From Clostridiales bacterium (GTDB taxonomy: Bacteria; Bacillota; Clostridia; UBA8921): 5,130 nt of DNA. The stretch spans positions 1 to 5,130 of the forward strand of contig DOHE01000314.1 in assembly GCA_003535395.1 (NCBI GenBank), read 5' to 3'. Of this stretch, positions 1 to 4,743 are shown in pieces. Each line of letters begins with the position of its first letter. Position 1 is the stretch's first letter. The notes under the pieces were generated by a model. It was not told the DNA's origin and searched no databases. It saw only the letters and a program-made list of their open reading frames with translations. The position numbers and the translations under genes were made by a program.

Positions 1-41
1 GTCGGCGTTGGCGTCGGCGTCGGCGTTGGTGTCGGCGTCGG
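1..41 (-). repeat. Thr-Pro dipeptide repeat (6-bp coding microsatellite)
   Basis: On the minus strand the codons alternate ACN and CCN from P140 to the window edge, at least six Thr-Pro units. Third positions vary (ACG/ACA, CCG/CCA), so it is a degenerate repeat of about 6 bp. Such Pro-Thr runs form stiff extended linkers. The repeat continues beyond the window, so its full length is unknown. Confidence 0.85.
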
Positions 42-458
42 ATCCGGTGTCAGCCAGTAAAATGTAATATGACTGATCGCCTGATAATTGCCTTGGCTGT
101 TCTGACCGCCCCAAAGGCCAGTCCCCGATGTGGCTGCCGGAGTGTAATGGTATAGACGCCCTCCGCTGCCGGCTTTAGCGAAAACATATTCCACTGGAGC
201 TGTAGAAGTCCAGTTGAATTTGGTTCCTCCGTCTGTCAATGTGGCAGTGAAGGTGACTCCACCCTGCGTATAGGTACCAAAACTTGGAGACAAATTTCCT
301 GTTGAATTGTAACTTGACAATCCGGATACATGGTTTTCAGGAAAATTGTCGGGAATCAGTATAACGCTTTCCGAAGCCAGGCCGGTCAGCGGCAGCAGCA
401 GCAGCAGCATAGTGACGGCCAACAAAATGACGAGCGCGAGACGAGTTGTTTTTCCCAT
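1..458 (-). CDS. Secreted surface protein with signal peptide and Thr-Pro linker (partial, C-terminus off left edge)
   Basis: The frame is open from an ATG at 458-456 to the left edge, giving 152 codons plus two bases. Residues 1-6 are charged (MGKTTR) and 7-24 are hydrophobic with five Leu in a row. A likely signal peptidase I site follows G26-L27-A28. Residues 30-135 are rich in Thr, Ser, Gly and aromatics and look all-beta, with no Cys. The stretch PVEYVFAKAGSGG...LYHY...ISHITFYW (about 88-135) resembles a domain I recall from Gram-positive surface proteins, but I cannot name the family. From D139 the chain is DPTPTPTP..., a Thr-Pro linker typical of clostridial exported proteins that joins a domain to further domains or a wall anchor. 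The start is decided by AAGGAGGTGA at 472-463. It is divergent from the filament operon, and its leader holds a folded RNA. Secretion is well supported; adhesin or surface display is inference, since the C-terminal anchor is not visible. Confidence 0.87.
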   Translation of the reverse strand, partial: MGKTTRLALVILLAVTMLLLLLPLTGLASESVILIPDNFPENHVSGLSSYNSTGNLSPSFGTYTQGGVTFTATLTDGGTKFNWTSTAPVEYVFAKAGSGGRLYHYTPAATSGTGLWGGQNSQGNYQAISHITFYWLTPDPTPTPTPTPTPTP

Positions 459-462
459 AATA

Positions 463-472
463 TCACCTCCTT
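463..472 (-). promoter_or_regulatory. Strong Shine-Dalgarno of the secreted protein gene
   Basis: Read on the minus strand, AAGGAGGTGA is followed by TATT and then ATG at 458-456. It is a near-perfect complement of the 16S rRNA 3' end and fixes the start of the left gene. Confidence 0.93.
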
Positions 473-483
473 CAGGGTGGATT

Positions 484-500
484 AAATGCGCATTGCATTT
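484..500 (-). other. Small hairpin just upstream of the Shine-Dalgarno
   Basis: AAATGC and GCATTT pair around a 5-base loop, ending 11 bases before the AAGGAGG of the left gene. The stem is only 6 bp and AT-rich. It could tune ribosome access, but it could also be chance. Confidence 0.4.
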
Positions 501-510
501 CAGGAAACGA

Positions 511-538
511 TGCCAGCAGGCGGGTCCTGCTTTAGGCA
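511..538 (-). promoter_or_regulatory. Stable hairpin in the leader of the secreted protein gene
   Basis: On the minus strand TGCC, a TAA bulge, AGCAGG, loop ACCCG, CCTGCT and GGCA form a 10-bp GC-rich stem with a three-base bulge. No T-run follows on either strand (the minus strand continues TCGTTTCC), so it is not a standard intrinsic terminator. It lies between the folded RNA at 608-771 and the ribosome site at 463-472, where an expression platform or an RNA-stabilising element would sit. Function unknown. Confidence 0.6.
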
Positions 539-593
539 AGCCCAATCAGAAGGCATCATTGCCCCGGTTATCTTTAGTTTGGGTATTGAACAT

Positions 594-609
594 TGCAATT
601 TTGATTGCA
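594..609 (-). other. Short hairpin after the folded leader RNA
   Basis: TGCAAT and ATTGCA pair around a four-base loop. On the minus strand its first arm, TGCAATC (609-603), can instead pair with GATTGCA at 694-688 inside the folded RNA, seven Watson-Crick pairs. It may be part of a pseudoknot or an alternative fold. Confidence 0.4.
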
Positions 610-771
610 CTGCAAAAAGTCATTTTGTAACTTTTTGGTGAAGGATTTCATACCAATCCTTCACCGGCAACGCATATGCGTTGCGCATGCAATCGATTTG
701 TTTCGCTGGCTGAGGCTTTTAAGACTCAGCAGCAAGCCGAAAGGCTTGCCCGGAGAGTACCTTTTGCAGCA
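608..771 (-). ncRNA. Folded multi-hairpin leader RNA of unassigned class
   Basis: Read on the minus strand, the ends 771-759 and 620-608 form 13 consecutive pairs: 10 Watson-Crick and three G-U (771/608, 770/609, 761/618). On the plus strand those three would be A-C mismatches, which argues that the minus strand is the functional RNA. Inside are a 7-bp hairpin (749-743 with 738-732, 4-base loop), a 6-bp hairpin (730-725 with 714-709), an 18-base perfect palindrome (684-667), and an 11-bp perfect hairpin (665-655 with 647-637, 7-base loop). The region has no credible ORF and lies in the leader of the secreted protein gene. The one contrary sign is that the 7-bp hairpin has a GAAA loop only on the plus strand (UUUC on the minus). 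I compared it by eye with c-di-GMP, glycine, lysine and THF riboswitches and saw no match. It may be a cis-regulatory leader or a stand-alone structured RNA; an ornate clostridial class such as raiA is one option I cannot test here. Confidence 0.62.
667..684. repeat. 18-bp perfect palindrome
   Basis: GCAACGCATATGCGTTGC equals its own reverse complement. In the minus-strand RNA it can form a hairpin with a small loop. As DNA it could bind a dimeric regulator, but its place between two strong hairpins makes an RNA role more likely. Confidence 0.75.
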
Positions 772-775
772 GAAT

Positions 776-787
776 CAATTTAAATTG
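776..787. promoter_or_regulatory. 12-bp AT-rich palindrome in the divergent control region
   Basis: CAATTTAAATTG is a perfect palindrome between the proposed leftward promoter and the folded RNA, overlapped by a minus-strand TTGACA at 791-786. It could be an operator, but AT-rich palindromes of this size also arise by chance. Confidence 0.3.
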
Positions 788-813
788 TCAATGTTCATTT
801 TATTGTTAATGTA

Positions 814-822
814 ATTTTACCA
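814..822 (-). promoter_or_regulatory. Candidate extended -10 promoter for the leftward transcript
   Basis: On the minus strand TGG-TAAAAT fits an extended -10 element (TGn plus a hexamer one base from consensus in each half). There is no good -35 at 17 bp. Transcription would begin near 807, upstream of the folded RNA at 771-608, giving a leader of about 350 bases. A TTGACA at 791-786 is an alternative -35, but its 17-bp partner is only TGCAAA and would start inside the RNA. Confidence 0.45.
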
Positions 823-875
823 TATACAGGATGCAATAGACAGGCTTTTTAAAAAAAATTACATATGGGGACTTC

Positions 876-904
876 TTGTAACGGAAGCGGATCTTGATTA
901 TAAT
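876..904 (+). promoter_or_regulatory. Sigma-A-type promoter of the filament operon
   Basis: TTGTAA (876-881, four of six matches) and a consensus TATAAT (899-904) are separated by exactly 17 bp. The start point should be near 911, giving a leader of about 80 bases before the ATG at 992. This also makes the GTG at 908 an unlikely start codon. A small hairpin (914-919 with 926-931) lies at the 5' end of the leader. Confidence 0.8.
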
Positions 905-957
905 GAAGTGGCAACTGCTGGAAACGGCAGTAACAGGCTGAACAGCAGTCGCGAAGA

Positions 958-990
958 CGGGAGCGGATCGGGAACGAATCGGGAGCGAGC
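958..990 (+). repeat. Three 11-bp tandem repeats carrying the ribosome-binding site
   Basis: CGGGAGCGGAT (958-968), CGGGAACGAAT (969-979) and CGGGAGCGAGC (980-990) lie head to tail and end one base before the ATG at 992. Each copy carries a GGGAR core. In the third copy GGGAG (981-985) is six bases from the ATG and is the best Shine-Dalgarno for that start. Confidence 0.75.
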
Positions 991-991
991 G

Positions 992-2287
992 ATGAGAAAG
1001 TCCGCCTGGGATGAAATGAAAAAAAAATTTCATCTTTTGTACAGGAGCCAAACGGCCGGCTCCGGATCCTGGCGCCAAACGGCCGACTCCGGACCCTGGC
1101 GCCAAACGGCCGGACGGGTGCCCTTTCGTACACGCCTCCGCACCGCAGGCTGTATCCTGATGCTGATCCTGGCAGCAGGGGCTTGCGGGGATCGGGGGAA
1201 AGATCCGTCTGCGTCCGGAAATGCCGGAAGCACGATCCGGCCGGGGTCCGCATCAACGGCCATCATGGAGCGAACCCGTGTCACTGCAGACAAAACCTTG
1301 AATACAACAGCTGCAGATGCTTCACCGGCACCCACAGACCCGACAGCCGATGAAGACAGCCCGGCCGATCAGACACATGGCGATTCAAACGGGGAAACAC
1401 AGCATCAAAACGGGACTGCACAGACGGATAATGATCCAACAACCACCGGCACCCAAGGCTTCATCATTCAAACCAACCCGAAACCTTATGTTTTTCCCCG
1501 GCATATGCCCCTTCCCCCGATGCTGACGGGCAACGAGACAGTGACCATGGATATCGGCAATGTGTCCAACGGGGTGATCCGACTGCAGTACAAAGTCCCG
1601 GTTCAGAAAAAAATCAAGGTGATCATTGAAAAAGAAGGCTCCCGCTATACATACGACTTGCCGGGGGACGGATCGCAGACGATTTATCCTTTGCAGATGG
1701 GGTCCGGTACCTACTCGGTGCTGGTGGCGGAGAACATTCAGGGCTCCAGTTATGTACCGGTGTATCAGCAGAATGTGGAGGCGGCTATTGCAGATTTTCG
1801 ATCACCGTACCTGAATCCCAGCCAGATCATCTGGTACACCGAGAACTCGGCGGCAGTGAAACTTGCATGGGACCTGGTGACGGGGATCGACGACAGTATA
1901 CAAAGAGCGGAGGCGGTGCACCGGTATATTATCCAGAATATCCGTTACGATTATGATCGGGCAAGCAACGTTCAGCCGGGGTATATACCGGACATCGATC
2001 AGGTACTGATCCAGGGGAAGGGGATCTGTTTTGACTACGCCGCCCTGTTTGCGGCGATGATGCGGAGTTTGGATATCCCGGCGAAGCTGGTGATGGGGTA
2101 CGTGTCTCCACAGAATGTATATCATGCCTGGAATGAGATTTATATCGAAGGAAAAGGCTGGATCAAGGTGGTGCATGCCCAGTTGCAGGACAAGGGATGG
2201 GCGCTTGTGGATGCTACTTTTGATGCAGCGGGTGCGGGGAGTACGGTAGGAGACGGGGGCAGATACCAGAAAACCTACGAATATTGA
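992..2287 (+). CDS. Transglutaminase-like membrane-anchored or lipoprotein
   Basis: A 431-residue protein. Residues 340-411 hold a transglutaminase/protease-like core: GKGICFDYA with Cys346, YHAW with His378, and WALVDATFD with Asp407, so the thiol triad is complete. The family hydrolyses or transfers at glutamine or peptide bonds; the substrate here is unknown. Order: a basic N-terminus with a short repeat (19-41), hydrophobic segment 52-64 ending AAGAC with Cys65 (a weak lipobox, so lipoprotein or signal anchor), a Thr/Ala/Asp-rich linker (70-160), a beta-rich domain (about 180-270), then the catalytic core. This layout matches lipoproteins common in Lachnospiraceae. Start: ATG 992 has GGGAG six bases upstream and lies after the predicted transcription start near 911. 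ATG 1016 is possible. GTG 1118 would give an ideal lipoprotein signal (Cys at 23) but has no clear ribosome site. First gene of the filament operon, 14 bp before the F-family gene. Confidence 0.93.
   Translation: MRKSAWDEMKKKFHLLYRSQTAGSGSWRQTADSGPWRQTAGRVPFRTRLRTAGCILMLILAAGACGDRGKDPSASGNAGSTIRPGSASTAIMERTRVTADKTLNTTAADASPAPTDPTADEDSPADQTHGDSNGETQHQNGTAQTDNDPTTTGTQGFIIQTNPKPYVFPRHMPLPPMLTGNETVTMDIGNVSNGVIRLQYKVPVQKKIKVIIEKEGSRYTYDLPGDGSQTIYPLQMGSGTYSVLVAENIQGSSYVPVYQQNVEAAIADFRSPYLNPSQIIWYTENSAAVKLAWDLVTGIDDSIQRAEAVHRYIIQNIRYDYDRASNVQPGYIPDIDQVLIQGKGICFDYAALFAAMMRSLDIPAKLVMGYVSPQNVYHAWNEIYIEGKGWIKVVHAQLQDKGWALVDATFDAAGAGSTVGDGGRYQKTYEY
1047..1113 (+). repeat. 27-bp in-frame tandem repeat, about 2.5 copies
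   Basis: Copies at 1047-1073 and 1074-1100 differ at two bases, and 1101-1113 repeats the first 13 bases. The encoded units are QTAGSGSWR, QTADSGPWR and QTAG. The unit is nine codons, so copy changes keep the frame. It lies just before the membrane segment of the transglutaminase-like protein. Confidence 0.9.
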
Positions 2288-2301
2288 GATGGGGGATGGA
2301 C

Positions 2302-3375
2302 ATGGCAGTCTGGAACAAATCAGCACGAAACTACCGCAAGGGGAAGCTGCCCATGGCGGAGCTGGCCCTCTTTTGCAGGGAGACAGGTGTGATCTTAAAG
2401 TCGCGGATCCCTTTGGCGGAGGGAATGCAGCTGCTGGTAACAGAAGGGACTTACCGGTATTTGAAGGATCCGGTGAAACTCATGGCTTCCTATACGGACC
2501 AGGGAAGAAGTTTCAGCGAAGCTATGGAGAATTCCGGCGTGTTTCCGGACTACCTGCTGCAGATGGTGAAAACGGGTGAGATCACCGGGAACCTGGACAG
2601 CGTCATGGAATACCTCTCAAACTTTTATGAGAAGAGAGATTTGCTTCAGCGCAAGATCCGCTCTGCGGTGACCTACCCGCTGATCCTGTCGGTGTTGATG
2701 GCAGGAGTCATCCTTCTGCTTATTTTCAGAGTACTGCCCATGTTCAACGAAATTTTGGAATCCCTGGGAGGAGAGGTGCCGCAGTCTGCCCGCATCATTA
2801 CCCGTGGGGGTATGTTTTTAAAGCAGCACCTGCTTCTGGTGCTTGGGGGCCTGTTGGGGATCGTGCTCTTGGCGGGAGTTTATGCGGCCACACCGGCGGG
2901 AAAAAGGACCATGGACCGGGCAAAGCTGAAACTGCCGGGCCTTCGGCGCATTTATGCCCGTATCCTTTCTGCCAGGATCGGGCTTGGCATGTCGATCGTG
3001 CTGGGCAGCGGCCTGGGTCCTGAAAAGGCCATGGCGATGGTGGAAGGGATCACCGGCAACAGCTATGTGGATGCGCTTGTCCGAAAGGGCGGGGACAGGG
3101 TGGGATCCGGGGAGAAACTTGAAAATGTATTCGCCGGCATGAACCTGTTCCCGGGTTTATTCATAAGGATGGTAGCTCTTGGGAACAGAACCGGAGAATT
3201 GGACCAGATGCTGCGGAAAATTGCCGATATCTATGAAACGGAAGTGGACGGGATGCTGCAGAAAATCACTTCAGCCATCGAACCGCTGCTGGTGGTGGTA
3301 CTGTCTGGAGTGATCGGCATTATCCTGCTGGCGGTGATGCTGCCTCTCATCGGGATCATGTCCTCCATCGGATAG
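2302..3375 (+). CDS. Type II secretion / type IV pilus platform protein, GspF/PilC family
   Basis: A 357-residue polytopic inner-membrane protein, a little shorter than the usual 400. It has two T2SSF repeats: about 20-143 (LALFCRETGVILKSRIPLAEG..., KTGEITGNLDSVM at 90-102) and about 222-345 (ILSARIGLGMSIVLGSGLG..., ALGNRTGELDQML at 292-304). Membrane segments lie near 122-143, 176-196 and 327-350. This protein normally sits at the base of the machine and couples the assembly ATPase to pilin insertion. The usual Glu of the GE pair is present in the first repeat (Glu93) but is Asn295 in the second. Start: ATG 2302 has GGGGGA six bases upstream. ATG 2296 and TTG 2284 are also in frame but poorly spaced. 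It follows the transglutaminase stop by 14 bp and precedes the next gene by 12 bp. PilC or GspF cannot be decided without the ATPase, so no symbol is given. Confidence 0.96.
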   Translation: MAVWNKSARNYRKGKLPMAELALFCRETGVILKSRIPLAEGMQLLVTEGTYRYLKDPVKLMASYTDQGRSFSEAMENSGVFPDYLLQMVKTGEITGNLDSVMEYLSNFYEKRDLLQRKIRSAVTYPLILSVLMAGVILLLIFRVLPMFNEILESLGGEVPQSARIITRGGMFLKQHLLLVLGGLLGIVLLAGVYAATPAGKRTMDRAKLKLPGLRRIYARILSARIGLGMSIVLGSGLGPEKAMAMVEGITGNSYVDALVRKGGDRVGSGEKLENVFAGMNLFPGLFIRMVALGNRTGELDQMLRKIADIYETEVDGMLQKITSAIEPLLVVVLSGVIGIILLAVMLPLIGIMSSIG

Positions 3376-3387
3376 GGAGGGAAGGCT

Positions 3388-3687
3388 ATGCAAAGAAGAA
3401 GAGCACTGCTTTGGATAATAACTGTGATCCTTTGCCTTTACCTGGGGATTGTGTTTTCGGGAATGCAGGAATTTTGGGGCGGCAATGGGCCCCGGCGCAC
3501 CACCGCGCTGGAAAATGTGCTGCGCAAGGCGGCGATCCAGTGCTACGCCCTGGAGGGGGCCTATCCGCCGGACCTGGTTTATCTGAGCCGTCATTACGGC
3601 ATCGTACTCGATACAGACAAATACTTTTATTATTATGAGGCTTTTTCATCCAATATCATGCCGCAGATCCGGGTATATGAAAAATGA
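3388..3687 (+). CDS. Small pilin-like membrane protein without prepilin motif
   Basis: A 99-residue protein with a basic start (MQRRR), one hydrophobic segment (7-24) and a short soluble part. The stretch ALENVLRKAAIQCYALEGAYPPDLVYLSRHYG (40-71) resembles the region after the N-terminal helix in GspG-like pseudopilins, where a YPPSL-type motif is common. The tail FSSNIMPQIRVYEK matches small proteins I recall beside F-family genes in Clostridia. There is no Gly followed by Glu at +5 before the hydrophobic segment, so it is unlikely to be cut by prepilin peptidase and may stay in the membrane as an assembly factor. GGGAGGGAAGG directly before the ATG gives a strong ribosome site. Its stop overlaps the first ATG of the next frame (ATGA). 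The operon role is an inference from context; the exact function is unknown. Confidence 0.85.
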   Translation: MQRRRALLWIITVILCLYLGIVFSGMQEFWGGNGPRRTTALENVLRKAAIQCYALEGAYPPDLVYLSRHYGIVLDTDKYFYYYEAFSSNIMPQIRVYEK

Positions 3688-3694
3688 ACCGGAG

Positions 3695-3707
3695 AGGAGG
3701 GGAAAGG
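3695..3707 (+). promoter_or_regulatory. Ribosome-binding site that decides the start of the DUF4860-like gene
   Basis: AGGAGGGGAAAGG precedes ATG 3711. The upstream in-frame ATG at 3684 overlaps the previous stop but has only an A-rich, SD-poor sequence before it. ATG 3711 is therefore preferred. Confidence 0.7.
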
Positions 3708-3710
3708 TCG

Positions 3711-4247
3711 ATGCAGGCGGGACAAATCAAAAAGGCAGGCTTCGTACAAAAAAAAGGGAAAAGAGGATCCACTTCGGTGGAAGTGGTCCTGGTGATACTG
3801 CTGCTGGGCCTTTTTGGGGCAGCTGCATTTTCCATGGTATTTGCCGGCGGGGATGCCTATGAACGGATGACAGGGGAACGGGACCTTGCCTCCTCCCTGC
3901 GGATATCCATCTCTTATGTGAGCATGCGGATCCGGCATCACGACATTCTAGGCGCCATCCGGCTGGAGACGGGACCGGGAGGAACGGGACAAGCTCTGGT
4001 ATTGAAGGATGAAATCGGATCCAAAACTTATGAAACCTGGATCTATTGTGATTCAGGCCAGTTGATGGAAGCTGTTGTGCCTTCGGGTTCGGGGGTGAAC
4101 CCCGGGATGGCGTTTGCTGTAGCAGAAGTCGACAGTTTCATGCCCTGCTGGGGCGAAAAGGGCACTGAGATAATACTTACTGCAGAATGCAATGGATCGG
4201 AGGGGCCAATCCGTTATGAGACCAGAGTTGCCTTGCGTTCGAAATAG
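3711..4247 (+). CDS. Pseudopilin, DUF4860-like
   Basis: A 178-residue protein from ATG 3711 (187 from ATG 3684). A basic leader (KKGKRG, 14-19) is followed by S-T-S-V-E and a hydrophobic helix (25-45), so Gly19 and Glu24 fit the class III prepilin signal, with cleavage after Gly19 and Glu at +5. The soluble part has R-x-SISYVSMRIRHHD (64-78), QALVLKDEI (94-102), YETWIYCDSGQLME (107-120) and an alternating-strand C-terminus. This pattern matches my memory of DUF4860, a Firmicutes family of minor pseudopilins. Three Cys (113, 146, 160) lie in the part predicted to be outside the membrane and could form a disulfide. It probably joins the filament tip or initiation complex with the next two gene products. 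The next gene starts inside its end (32-bp overlap). Confidence 0.85.
   Translation: MQAGQIKKAGFVQKKGKRGSTSVEVVLVILLLGLFGAAAFSMVFAGGDAYERMTGERDLASSLRISISYVSMRIRHHDILGAIRLETGPGGTGQALVLKDEIGSKTYETWIYCDSGQLMEAVVPSGSGVNPGMAFAVAEVDSFMPCWGEKGTEIILTAECNGSEGPIRYETRVALRSK
4199..4205 (+). promoter_or_regulatory. Ribosome-binding site that decides the start of the FTLAE pseudopilin gene
   Basis: GGAGGGG ends 10 bases before ATG 4216. The other in-frame ATG, at 4192, has no purine-rich site before it. Both starts lie inside the previous gene, which favours coupled translation. Confidence 0.6.
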
Positions 4248-4743
4248 AAAAACCGGAGAACAGGGTTTTACATTGGCGGAAATGATCATATCCATCGGTG
4301 TGCTGGCTGTTACAGGGATCGTGGTGCTGAACCTGTTTCTCACAGCCCGTACCCTGGACAGGAAGGCGATGGAACTGGACAGAAGTGTGCTGCTTGCTTC
4401 GGGCATGATTGAAGCGTTCAAAGCAGGGGAGGATTCCCTGGATTTTCAGCAGCACGAATGGATGGCCCGGTCGGTCGTCAGCCAGCAGCCGGATGGCTGG
4501 ACGGCCATCCTGACGTATAATGAAGCGTGGGAGACGGCGAAAACAGAGGAAGACATTTTATTTTCCGTCACTGTCACCTGTACCCGGGATCCGGGTGCAG
4601 ATCCGGCCGGCTATTGGAGGATCCGGGTGAAAGTGGAGAGAGAAAAGCCGTATTATCCTGAAAAAGTAGGGGAAAGATTGTACAGCCTGGATGGAGCGGC
4701 TTTCTTCCCTGCGGAGATCGGGAAAGAAGGGGGTGTTGTATGA
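4216..4743 (+). CDS. Pseudopilin with classical class III signal (GspI/GspJ/PilV-like)
   Basis: A 175-residue protein (183 if ATG 4192 is used). The leader RKTGEQG is cut after Gly17, giving FTLAEMIISIGVLAVTGIVV with Phe at +1 and Glu at +5, the textbook prepilin peptidase site. The amphipathic N-terminal helix (18-60) and a short beta-rich soluble part follow. The soluble part holds WTAILTYNEAW (95-105), ILFSVTVTC (114-122) and YWRIRVKVERE (133-143). The size and variable C-terminus suit a minor pseudopilin of the GspI/GspJ/PilV kind; it is too divergent to assign one. It overlaps the preceding gene by 32 bp, and its stop overlaps the next ATG (ATGA), so its amount is likely tied to its neighbours. 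It needs a prepilin peptidase, not encoded here. Confidence 0.92.
   Translation: MRPELPCVRNRKTGEQGFTLAEMIISIGVLAVTGIVVLNLFLTARTLDRKAMELDRSVLLASGMIEAFKAGEDSLDFQQHEWMARSVVSQQPDGWTAILTYNEAWETAKTEEDILFSVTVTCTRDPGADPAGYWRIRVKVEREKPYYPEKVGERLYSLDGAAFFPAEIGKEGGVV

Noticed and set aside
511..538. Terminator or attenuator hairpin before the secreted protein gene
   Set aside because: The stem is strong, but no run of T follows on either strand.
473..607. c-di-GMP-I riboswitch, suggested by GATAACCGGGGCAA and CCTAAAGC on the minus strand
   Set aside because: The conserved ACGCAAAGC joint and the GNRA hairpin of that class are absent, so the similarity is too thin.
637..665. Intrinsic terminator formed by the 11-bp perfect hairpin
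   Set aside because: On the plus strand it is followed by GGCAACG and on the minus strand by AAAAAG, so neither side has the needed T-run.
732..749. GAAA tetraloop as proof that the RNA is on the plus strand
   Set aside because: One tetraloop is weaker evidence than three G-U versus A-C differences in the closing helix and the gene context. It is kept as a caveat.
750..771. THF-type riboswitch, suggested by GGAGAGTA on the plus strand
   Set aside because: Only the first eight bases agree, and the strand is opposite to the one supported by the closing helix.
346..814. Plus-strand small frames over the left gene and the intergenic region
   Set aside because: One lies antisense to the signal-peptide region of the secreted protein, the other overlaps the hairpin cluster. 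Neither has a ribosome site or a recognisable product.
908..991. Extension of the transglutaminase frame to the GTG at 908
   Set aside because: The likely transcription start, set by the TATAAT at 899-904, is near 911, there is no ribosome site before 908, and ATG 992 has GGGAG at good spacing.
806..1335. Minus-strand frames over the start of the transglutaminase gene
   Set aside because: They mirror the 27-bp repeat and the GC-rich codons of the real gene and have no ribosome site or known motif.
1802..2326. 174-residue minus-strand frame across the transglutaminase core
   Set aside because: It is antisense to the catalytic motifs and its composition (His, Pro, Arg rich) is typical of a shadow frame.
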